Positions 55,601-64,000 of a stretch of DNA of 64,000 bases are shown here, piece by piece. The stretch lies in contig CAUYUJ010003581.1 in the NCBI GenBank assembly GCA_963575745.1, positions 323,798 through 387,797 on the forward strand, read 5' to 3'. The stretch's first letter is position 1, and every line of letters begins with the position of its first letter. The notes below the pieces were generated by a model. It saw only the letters and a program-made list of their open reading frames with translations. It did not search any database and was not told where the DNA came from. The DNA comes from Prorocentrum cordatum. Taxonomy: Eukaryota; Sar; Dinophyceae; Prorocentrales; Prorocentraceae. A program made the translations under genes and the position numbers.

Positions 55601-55734
55601 GGAGCAGCGCTCATTAAAGCTCCCCTCTTCTTGGATCCATGCCCTCCAAGATGGCCCCCCGAAGCGCCCAGGAGGCACCAAGAGGCCCCAAGATGGCCCC
55701 AAGAGGCCCCCCGGAGGCCCCCAACCGGGCGCGC

Positions 55735-55829
55735 CGGGCGCGCCGGTCGCGCCGGTCGCGCCGGTCGTGCTGATCGTGCCGGTCGCGCCGGTCGCGCCGG
55801 TGCCGGTCGCGCCGGTCGAGCCGGTTGTG

Positions 55830-55860
<31 letters not shown>

Positions 55861-55865
55861 GTGCG

Positions 55866-55900
<35 letters not shown>

Positions 55901-55905
55901 CGGTG

Positions 55906-55937
<32 letters not shown>

Positions 55938-56004
55938 GCCGGTCGCGCCGGTTGCGCCGGTCGCGCCGGTCGCGCCGGTCGCAATCGCGCTGGTCGCGCC
56001 GGTG

Positions 56005-56036
<32 letters not shown>

Positions 56037-56042
56037 TGGTTC
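55735..56042. repeat. GCGCCGGTC 9-bp minisatellite, second array
   Basis: Same unit as 49601-49905, with gtgccggtc variants. Confidence 0.95.
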
Positions 56043-56590
56043 TAGTTCGGTCCCCTTTGCAGCTGTGTGGTTAATCGCAGCCGTGGGCTTTACCCAACTT
56101 CTCGTCGGGCGGAAGTTTGCGGGCCCTCCTCAAGCATGGTAACGGCTCTAACTTACCATCCTACCATCCTAAACGAGAGCCCTGGGCCCCAGCCCTTCAC
56201 GGGAAAAAACAAGCCATCAGCGCCACCCGCCGCGCTCCGCGTCCTCCTCCCCCGGCTCATTCTCGCCCTCGTCCACGCACCCCTCCTCTGGGGGGGTCCT
56301 TCCTTGTGGTCTTCCTGCGTACGAGGCCTTCCCACGCTCCCGCCAGCCGTGCCGACCAGGTTCGCCCTGTGAGGGGGAGGGAGGAGGGACCAGTGTAAGC
56401 CCAAGAACCACCAACGATGTTGGAATAAGCTCCCCCCCAAGCTCCCTCTTCATAGGACCCTACGACGGTTCAGTTCCACAGAGGGACCTGCCTCGTTGGA
56501 AGACAACCGTTTGAAAACCCTACAGCATGCCAGAACATTGTTCTCGGTAGTCCAACGCCACGGATAAACCTGACTGTTGCGTCTTGACAG
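56043..56590. other. no recognisable gene
   Basis: Unique spacer. No domain recognised. Confidence 0.35.
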
Positions 56591-57255
56591 TCTTGAACCG
56601 TGCCAGAACGCCATTCCTGGGACTTCAGCACCGCGAATCATCGTAACTGTTGCGCCCTCATAACCGTGAATCCTTCCAAAACGCAATTGCTTGTAATCCA
56701 TCAAACTGCTGCAATTTGTTCAAACAGAACGTGCGCGGCGCCAGGGCCAGAACCACATTTTGAAACGGAGCCGCCCTCAATCCGTTAAACTCTTGCAGAT
56801 TTCGGAAACGAATGCGCGCGGGGCTAAGGCGAGAGCCGCATTATGAAAACCACCCGCCCTCAATCCGTGAATCTCTTGCACATTTCGAAATCGAATGTGC
56901 ACGGCGTTAAAGCGAGAACCACATTTTGAAAACGACCCACCCTCAATCCGTTAAACTCTTGCACAGTTCGCGCTCAAGCGAAAACCACATTTTGAAAACC
57001 ACCCACCCTCAATCCGTGAAGCTCCTGCAAATATTGAAATCGAATCTGCGCGGCGTTAAAGCGAGAGCCACATTCTGAAAACGACCCACCCTCAATCCGT
57101 GAAGCTCTTGCAAAGTTCGCGCTCGAACGAAAACCACATTTCGAAAACCACCCGCCCTCAATCCGTGAAACTCTTGCAAATATTGAAAACGAATGTGCGC
57201 GGCGCTACAGCGAGAACCACATTTTGAAACCGACCCGCCCTCCATCCGTGAAATT
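56591..57255. repeat. tandem array, about 75-80 bp unit
   Basis: About eight units with cctcaatccgtgaaactctt, gcaaatattgaaatcgaat and gcgagaaccacattttgaaa. Confidence 0.9.
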
Positions 57256-57525
57256 GTTATCATTGTTTAAGCTTCAGGGTCATAAATGGTGAGGAAGTCT
57301 CAAGCGAAACGCCCGGTTCGCCCTGAAAACTGGCCTCGGGGTGCGACAGGGAGAACTTATTTAGAAGGAGAAGGAATGGAGGGAGGAGGGAGGAGGTCCT
57401 TGTTGATCTGCACGTACTGTATCAGAGCTCCCAGCTCTTCTTTCAGTCGCTCTATCCACTTCTCCTTGCGGGGTGGGGAGGAGGGGGGGAGAACGGGGAG
57501 ACAGCAGGGCGACAGGACCGATATC
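57256..57525. other. no recognisable gene
   Basis: Short unique spacer. Confidence 0.35.
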
Positions 57526-57950
57526 CATCCTCCTCCCTCCTCCTCCTCCTCCCTCCCTCCTCCTCCTCCTCCTCCTCCTCCTCCTCTTCCTCCTCCTTCT
57601 CCTTGTTTGACTTTGCTCGCACATTATGCGTCAGCATGTGGCGTTCTTCCTCCTCCTTCTCCTCCTCCTGCTGCTCCCTCCTCCTGCTCCTCCTCCTGCT
57701 CCTCCTCCTCCTCCTCCACCTCCCTTATCCTCCTCCTCCTCTTCCTCCTCCTCCTCCTCCTTCTCCTTGTTTGACTTTGCTCGCACCTTATGCGTCAGCA
57801 TGTGGCGTTCTTCCTCCTCCTTCTCCTCCTCCTGCTGCTCCCTCCTCCTGCTCCTCCTCCTCCTCCTCCTCCTCCTCCTCCTCCACCTCCCTTATCCTCC
57901 TCCTCCTCTTCCTCCTTCTCCTCCTCCTCCTCCACCTCCCTGGCTCGTTC
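57526..57950. repeat. CTC tract with a 163-bp internal tandem duplication
   Basis: CTC-rich. The non-repetitive insert ccttgtttgactttgctcgc through atgcgtcagcatgtggcg occurs at about 57601 and again at 57764. Confidence 0.9.
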
Positions 57951-58330
57951 TGGTCTTCCCGGCCTGGCCAGGTGCATATACACCGCTGCTGGGCCGAGGC
58001 CAGGCCAGGCCTGGGGCGGTGGACACGTCGAGATCCCGTGGCCCAGAGAGGTCGGGGTCGAAGGTGCGGCACCGAAGCCAGCAAGGCCACCAAGCCGTGG
58101 GGGACGGGGCGGAGTTGGCCATCTGCCGAACCGTCCGCCGAACTGCGGCGACGGCCACCAGGGGCACCAGTCGGCCTCTATGCAGACGCGTTGCGCATGC
58201 AGCCCAGGTTCCTCGAGCAACGCGATCCTGCTTGCACGCTTGAACAATTGGATTGGTGTTCTGGGTTTTTGCCCGCTACCCCCCCGGAGTACCCCGTGAG
58301 CGCCTCGCGGGCTCCGCGCCGCATATCTTA
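57951..58330. other. no recognisable gene
   Basis: GC-rich unique stretch, open on both strands. No domain recognised. Confidence 0.3.
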
Positions 58331-58525
58331 CACCGCATAGCTTGCACAACAGGGCTTATACCCACTGGTTTCAGCCTGCACCACAACAACTTGCAGCGCA
58401 TAACTTACACCGCACTGCTTGAACCACATAGTTTGCACCGTGTAGCTTGCATCACACAGCTTGCACCACATAGCTTGCGTTGCATACCTTTCAAAACGTA
58501 GCTTGCACCACATAGCTTGTACCAT
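58331..58525. repeat. cacatagcttgcac minisatellite
   Basis: About nine units of around 18 bp (accacatagcttgcacc). Confidence 0.88.
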
Positions 58526-58752
58526 ACAGATATACTAGAACCACGCGTGCGCTTCGGTTCTAGCGCAGTCCATGGCACTGCGATGGCACGTGAGTAAGGG
58601 TTTGTGGGGTCGTCGGGGGGAGTCATTGGGCAATCCTGGGGGGACGACTCGCTGTCAGAGTGGAGTTGCGGCTGTCTTTGGCCGGCTAACTATGGAATGT
58701 CGCAGGGCTTCCTTGGACTGGCTGTAGGACTGTTTTGGCGCTGTCTTGGGGG
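58526..58752. other. left flank of hAT-like MITE copy 2
   Basis: Unique sequence, nothing recognised. Confidence 0.35.
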
Positions 58753-58892
58753 CAGGGCTGGACCTAAGCGTTGTTTTTCGTTTTGTGTTTGTTTTGTTTT
58801 TCGTTTTGCTCTACCTGTTTTCCTGTACCTTCCTCCCACTACGAAAAACAAGACACAGCCGACCAGCAAAACAGCGTTTAGGTCCAGGCCTG
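58753..58892. mobile_element. hAT-like MITE, copy 2
   Basis: About 140 bp, clearly homologous to 121-263 over its whole length. It starts CAGGGCTGGACCTAAGCG and ends cgtttaggtccaggcctg. Flanking octamers cttggggg and attcgggg match at 6 of 8, so the target duplication is decayed. Confidence 0.75.
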
Positions 58893-59039
58893 ATTCGGGG
58901 TGCAGGTTGGCTGGCGGGTTCGTCTGGGAGATCGCCGAACGCCCTTGGACCATCGGCTGGCTTTCTGATTGCGTGTCGAAGCCGTATTTTGCTGGTCTTG
59001 GGTTGTCGTCGCGTTTTCTTGGCACGAGTCAAAGCGGCT

Positions 59040-59285
59040 AACGCACGGTCGTATTCATTCTTCTCGTCCTGGTCGCCGCCCTCCTCCTTTTCATCCTCGT
59101 CCTCGTACTTGTCCCTGTCCTCGCCGTCCTCCTCATCTTCCTCGTCCTCCTCGCCGTCGTCGTCCTCCTCCTCATTTTCCTCTTTCTCCTCTTGCTCCTC
59201 CTCCTCCTCCTGCTCCTCCTCCTCCTCTCCCTCCTCCTCACCCTCGCCCTTCTCCCCGCCCTCGTCCTCCCTCCAGCCCTCGCGG
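59040..59285. repeat. TCCTCGTCC-type imperfect microsatellite
   Basis: Pyrimidine-rich CTC and CGTCCT units. Confidence 0.85.
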
Positions 59286-59430
59286 AAAGTAGCAGTGTCC
59301 TTGTCCCTGGGACCTGCTGCCACAGCCAGCAAGGGGATCTTCTGCACCACGGCCTGTGGGCGCTGGCGGGAGGTAGTGGGGTGGAGATGTGAACGGACGA
59401 AGCTGGATGAGCAATAGAACTTGTGTCATT
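59286..59430. other. left flank of MITE-like copy 3
   Basis: Unique sequence, nothing recognised. Confidence 0.35.
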
Positions 59431-59623
59431 CGGCGGCGAGCGAGGGGCGGAAGTGAGAAGGAGAAGGCCTTCTCAAAATGCGGCAGGACTTCTCCGAAGC
59501 CCTCGCACCTTCTGAGAAAATATCTTCGGTGAAATCTTAGAAAACGTCTCAGAAGACCGGGGGACTTCCGAGCCGTCTGAGAAGGCCTTCTCCTTCTCAC
59601 TTCCCACCCTCGCTCGCCGCCGA
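59431..59623. mobile_element. TIR-bounded MITE-like element, copy 3
   Basis: A 193-bp non-coding element with 46-bp terminal inverted repeats differing at only two positions. They begin TCGGCGGCGAGCGAGGG and run inward to gaaggccttctca. This is the cleanest of three copies (others at 41607 and 42385). I see no convincing target-site duplication, so the superfamily is undetermined. Confidence 0.8.
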
Positions 59624-60810
59624 GACATGGGCGGTTCCTCCCGCCCGGATCCTCGCTCTTTCCTTGCTCCTGCTTCACCGTACGTGCTCTCGGCGAGTGT
59701 TCGAATAGGCGGACCTTACTCTCCCTGCTTGTCAAGCTCCTTTGGTGCTCATTTCCGCCCCACTTTGCCGTCGCTGTTTCCACCACACTTTTGCGGACAT
59801 GTGCGCCCTGCTTCTCCGAGACGGAAGTGACTGCCCTGCACGTTCGCCTCGTGTGGGGTGCATCTGCGAAACATCTTCAGATCCGAATCAAGGCCCCGTA
59901 AACCTGGACACGCTAGACCCGGACACCCAGCACCCCTCGAAACCAATTTTTCCAGACGGCGGCACGAACAAAATACTGCACTGCAACATGTCCCACATAA
60001 ACCCGGGCACGGGCCCTAAAAGCCTGCAAGACCCCCCTAATCAAGGACACGAACCCGAATCCTGCAGTGCAGCAAACAAAAATGCACGGGTGCTGAAAGA
60101 TGTGACTTTGCAGGAAAGGATGCCGTTTCCTTGGCTTCCCGTGTCCTGGTTCACCTGTGTCCTGATATCCAGACGCCTGACCGAAAACAAGACGAAGCAC
60201 GCCGGATCCAGAATCAGAGCTGCCTCCCCCGTTTCTCCTCCCGCTCGGGGGCCCCCCTGGAGCTCGGCGCCGGCCGCTCCCCGAAGAGCAGGAGCGAGCG
60301 CGGAGGGCGGCTTGCCCTCGCTGCGCAGCTCCAGGCCCCCGCGGGCCGCGGCGCCCGACCCCGGCCGGAGCGCAGAGAGGTGCCAGACGGGCAGGGGTGC
60401 CAGCGGGCGGATTTCGGAGACACCGACCCCAAAAACGTTTTCGTCCCTTGGGGGGCGCATTTTTCACTCCCGCCGCCTTCCGCCGAGCTGCCGCCGGCTC
60501 CCGCTGGCGGAGGCGGCCCCGTGTTACTTCCGCTCACCTTCCGCCGCCCTTCCGCGGCGGAAGAGATGACAGCTCCTTCCATCCTCGAAGGCAAGGCCCT
60601 TCTTGGAGCTCCTCAGCTCCCGGCCGCTGTCGCGGAGAGAGGCCGGCGAAACAACGCCATGAACCACGAGGCGCTGCAGAAGGCAGGGAGGGCGGAGACG
60701 GGGGCGAAAGAAGAGGGGGCGAGGAGGCGGCGACGCCGTGCTCGCGCCGAGGGGCTGGGCCTCCAGCCAGCCGCTCTGGACTCTGGACAGGCAGGTGCGG
60801 CACCGCGGTG
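59624..60810. other. no recognisable gene
   Basis: Unique sequence. Open frames at 59742-60569 and 60131 onward run into a GAG repeat and show no domain. Confidence 0.3.
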
Positions 60811-61045
60811 CGGAGGAGCAGGAGGAGGAGCAGGAGGAGGAGGAGGAGGAGGAGGAGGAGGAGGAGGGAGGAGGAGGAGCAGGAGCAGGAGCAGGAGGAG
60901 GAGGAGGAGGAGGAGGAGGAGGAGGAGGAGGAGGAGGAGGAGGAGGAGGAGGAGGAAGGAGGAGGAGGGAGGAGGAGGAGGAGGAGGGAGGAGGAGGAGG
61001 AGGAGGGAGGAGGAGGCGGAGGAGGAGGAGGAGGAGCAGCATCAC
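60811..61045. repeat. (GGA)n microsatellite
   Basis: GGA/GAG run with GCA and GGGAGG interruptions. Confidence 0.94.
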
Positions 61046-61625
61046 GGCAGGTTGACCTCGTCTGCCCGCGGGGGCCGTCGCCTGCGGCCCCAGGGCCACA
61101 TGCTCGGCTCGCAGGCGCGCTCTTGCCTGGGCGGGCGGGGGCCACACCCCGACCTCGGAGTGGTGCTCTCGCCTCAACGCAGGCCGTCCCCGTTTATGGC
61201 ATTACAGCTCGTCTGTAAGCGTACGCACATACGTGTAGATAGAGGACGGGAGATCGCGACGAGGACGGGAGATGCGCGTAAAAACATGTGCCCTCCTCCT
61301 CCTCCTCCTCCTCCTCCTCCTCCTCCTCCTCATTCCGTACCCTGCCAAGTGGTCACAACGGAAGTGCGCAGCTCGTGCGAGGACGGCGAATGCGAATGGC
61401 GTGTGAGCGTAAGAGGGTGAGGAGGAGGTGAGAGCTGAAGGCATGCTGGGAGCATTTTTTCGCGTCGCCAGTAAGATGAGACGCGGAATGAAAAACATGT
61501 TAGAGCGAGTTGGTAACATCCGGCGATCCCCGCTTGTCGGGGGTGACGCGGCGTGCGAGATATTTGGCTGTCCCCCTCCCCCGCTCCCCCTCCCCAAAGG
61601 TCCCAAATCCGATTAGAGGGGGGGG
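61046..61625. other. spacer with short CTC run
   Basis: A CTC run lies at 61291-61331 and a G run at 61619-61632. No gene recognised. Confidence 0.4.
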
Positions 61626-61659
61626 GGGGGGCGAACTCGTCAACGCACCCCCAGGGCCC

Positions 61660-61850
61660 TCGGATAGGGAAGAGGGCCCCAAGAAGGGCCAAGAGAACTC
61701 CAAGAGGGCCCTATGACGGGCAAAGAGAGCTCCGAGATGGCGAGACGGCTCAAGAGCGCTTCAAGATGCACGAGATGTCCTCCAGATGGCCCAGAAGACC
61801 CCCAAGACACCCCCAAGACACCCCCAAGACACCCCAAACTGAAGGTTTCC
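61660..61850. repeat. CCAAGAGGGCC minisatellite
   Basis: gcaagagggccccaagaagg and caagacaccc units, the CTTGGGGCC family in opposite orientation to 37.5-40.1 kb. Confidence 0.8.
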
Positions 61851-61914
61851 CACGCGTTCCCAAAAACAATGTTTGCACTTAGGGTTTCTTACTTCTCTCA
61901 GTAAGGAACTTGTT

Positions 61915-62090
61915 GGGGGTCCGGCGAGGTTAGGCCGCGTCACCGCCCGTGGCCGCCTTGTGGCTGTTTCGTTGCCGCCCACTTGGGGTGCCCTCCGATG
62001 TTTCGCCGCGTCGCCACCCGTTGCTGCCTCGTGGCCGCCCACTTGGGGTGCCCGCCGAGGTTTCGCTACATGCCTTGTGCAGCACAGCTT
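61915..62090. repeat. tandem array, about 65-70 bp unit
   Basis: Two and a half units with gtggccgcccacttggggtg and ccgaggtttcgc. Confidence 0.75.
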
Positions 62091-62194
62091 CCACCAGAGA
62101 AATTGCACATCCACAATGCAGTGACTTACTGCTTGGGGTCCACGCTGGCAGGCCATTCCGAAGGAGTCTAGCGTTATCGCCTTCCTGGACTCCC

Positions 62195-62345
62195 CTTGCT
62201 CCAAGACGGCCAGAAAGGACCCCAAGATCGCCCCAAGAGGCCCCCGGGAGGGCCCCCAGGTGGCTCAAGACGGATCCAGGACGCCCCAGGAACCCCCCAA
62301 TACAGACCGACACGGCCTCAAGGCAGCCTCAAAAGAGCTCCAAGA
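62195..62345. repeat. CCAAGAGGGCC minisatellite
   Basis: ccccaagatcgccccaagag-type units, same family as 61660-61850. Confidence 0.75.
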
Positions 62346-62454
62346 AGGGGAGCACCTCCTCCTCCTCCTCCTCCTCCTCCTCAATTGGAGCCCTCTGCCT
62401 CAGGATGACCCCCCGAGACCGCCACGGCGTCCCCGAGATGCCCCACAGCAGCCA

Positions 62455-62535
62455 CAGGAGGAGGAGGAGGAAGAGGAGGAGGAGGAGGAGGAGGAGGAGG
62501 AGGAGGAGGAGGAGGAGGAGGAGGAGGGGGAGGAA
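62455..62535. repeat. (GAG)n microsatellite
   Basis: GAG run. A short CTC run lies at 62356-62381, so the two could pair. Confidence 0.93.
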
Positions 62536-62817
62536 ATGAGGCGCCAAGAAGCCCCCGAGAGGCCGCCAAGACTCCCCCGCCTTCAAGAGGACGCCGTGAA
62601 CATGTTTTCTTCTCGACGCCGTGAACCGGCTCCCTCCCGTACTCCCTCCCGCAGGAACCCACCCCGACCAACCTGGAATAAAAGGGAGGCCCCAGCGACG
62701 AAACCCGACGGACTCCCTTGACCCGAAAAGGCCCCACGAGGTGGAGCTCGACACGGCCCCAGAACATTCAAAACCTTCCCGTCGTCCTCGTGCCCCTCCT
62801 CCTTCTCGTTCTTACTC

Positions 62818-62966
<149 letters not shown>

Positions 62967-63113
62967 TTTACCCTTTTCCTCCTTATTCCTCAGTCTCTGG
63001 GTGTCGACTGAATGCGCAAGCCTCTTGGACTTTCGAGTGAGTTGGCATGTCTACTGAGACCCGTGAAACACAAGAAGAAGGACGGTGGAGACAATAGGAT
63101 TTACACGCCATGC

Positions 63114-63383
63114 TCAAGTACAAGTGAACGAATAGCAATACGTGTCGTCCCACGCCTGAGTACCCTCTGGTGACACCGCCTCGTTCGGGATCAGCTCGGC
63201 GTAGAAACCTCCAGGCAATGGGAAGTACCCCGTCCAGAGGGAGCCGCCACTATCAAACAGCATGTATCCAACGCCTGCATTCTCGTATCTCTGTCGCACT
63301 TCTTCGAAATAGGTCGCGTTAACGTTGGATCCACCAGCATGTCTACACGGAGCGGGCGTGTTAGAATGCTTCTCTGCTGTCTG
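63114..63383 (-). CDS. candidate terminal exon of an unknown gene
   Basis: On the minus strand a frame of about 85 codons ends at a stop at 63114-63116. It has normal, non-repetitive composition: NATYFEEVRQRYENAGVGYM, then LFDSGGSLWTGYFPLPGGFY and AELIPNEAVSPEGTQAWDD. A stop lies upstream in phase near 63386, just before cttccag, which could be a splice acceptor, so this may be a last exon. The FEEVR, Gly-x-Gly-Tyr and Gly-Phe-Tyr-Ala-Glu-Leu pattern faintly recalls glyoxalase/VOC folds; I would not assign it. It is the only protein-like stretch right of the transposons that does not look repeat-derived. Confidence 0.4.
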   Translation of the reverse strand, partial: QTAEKHSNTPAPCRHAGGSNVNATYFEEVRQRYENAGVGYMLFDSGGSLWTGYFPLPGGFYAELIPNEAVSPEGTQAWDDTYCYSFTCT

Positions 63384-63479
63384 GAAGGTTCAATCAGGTT
63401 TTCCAGGGCCGACCCCTCCTTTGGCAGCACGCGTGGTTCGAACACCTGCCTCTCTGGAGTTGCTCTCCAACGATCTTTT

Positions 63480-63650
63480 CGGCCTTCAGGCGGCCACGAT
63501 GAGCTCCACGATAGCGTCCAAGACAGCCAATATGACGCCAGAATTGCCCAAGACAGCTCAAGAGGTCCCCAAGACTGCCCAACAGTTTCCCAGGACAGCC
63601 AAATAAGGCTCCAAGAGATCCTCCAGGAGAGCCCGAGGAACCAAACAACG
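63480..63650. repeat. CCAAGACAGCC minisatellite fragment
   Basis: cccaagacagctcaagaggt-type units, the CTTGGGGCC family in reverse sense. Confidence 0.7.
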
Positions 63651-63655
63651 TTGAG

Positions 63656-63692
63656 TATCCTTCTTCTTCTTCTTCTTCTTTTTCTTCTTTAT
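63656..63692. repeat. (CTT)n microsatellite
   Basis: ttcttcttcttcttc run. Confidence 0.9.
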
Positions 63693-63744
63693 ATTGGGTT
63701 TACTTAATCAATTATATACTTAGGTTCTCGCCTGTTTCGGTTTC

Positions 63745-64000
63745 CAATCGCCCAAGATGGCCCAACAGTCCCCCCAGGCAGCTCCAAAGCAACCCATGAG
63801 GCCCTCAAAGAGTGCCCCAAATCGGCCAAAGAGGACCCTACGATCGCCAAAGAGCCTCCCAAGAGGGCCCCAAGACGGCGCTAAAGCGCCCCAAGAGGGC
63901 ACCAAGACGTCCCAGAGATGGAGATGCCCCGAAAACGACCGCCGCAAACGAAGATCCCTCCTACAGACGACTCAGGAGGCACCAATATGCCCTAAGGAGG
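63745..64000. repeat. CCAAGATGGCCC minisatellite at window edge
   Basis: gcccaagatggcccaacag and gccaaagaggacc units continue to the window end. Confidence 0.75.

Overview
This is a GC-rich nuclear window from a repeat-saturated eukaryote. I think a dinoflagellate is most likely, but that is inference. It rests on the extreme simple-repeat load, the very low gene density, one intron that fits GC-AG borders, and a 22-nt stretch 18/22 identical to the dinoflagellate spliced leader just before one gene. A 100-base N run at 36121-36220 is an assembly gap. I saw no rRNA, tRNA or CRISPR array.

The only clearly protein-coding part is 13.9-34.3 kb. It holds two direct, tandem copies of a Helitron-type rolling-circle transposon that looks like a Helentron (Helitron2). 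Both start with the same sequence (13938 and 18689) and end with the same sequence (17981 and 34262). The 12-base start ACCTAACAGCGA is the exact reverse complement of TCGCTGTTAGGT near each end. The inverted repeat is asymmetric, because about 17 further shared bases follow it at the 3' end. Element 1 (about 4.0 kb) encodes an endonuclease/exonuclease/phosphatase (EEP) protein. Element 2 (about 15.6 kb) encodes an OB-fold, RPA-like protein and a giant Rep/helicase with a zinc-finger region, a DUF6570-like region, Rep HUH and two-tyrosine motifs, and an SF1/Pif1-type helicase. The Rep/helicase reading frame is broken by three single-base frame changes, and the first HUH histidine reads as arginine. 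A 33-bp tandem array interrupts the Rep N-terminal domain and is probably an intron.

A 17-bp micro-repeat, GGTGCTTCTCAGCCTGC and close variants, is scattered through both elements about 30 times, in genes and in flanking non-coding DNA, always on the same strand. I see no copy elsewhere in the window. Inside genes it is almost always read in one phase, giving Gly-Ala-Ser/Pro-Gln-Pro-Ala. I consider this the most unusual signal here.

To the left (0-13.9 kb) lie a hAT-like MITE, GGA/CTC microsatellites, a CCATGGGC array, a 5.6-kb satellite with a unit of about 101 bp, and a 77-bp satellite. To the right (34.3-64 kb) lie further satellites, a CTTGGGGCC minisatellite family on both strands, hairpin repeats, three TIR-bounded MITE-like elements (two with microsatellites inside), an almost identical 2.15-kb tandem duplication, a second hAT-like MITE, and two weak minus-strand gene candidates (43.1-44.3 kb and 63.1-63.4 kb). 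Most long reading frames outside the elements come from repeats lacking stop codons and are not annotated as genes.
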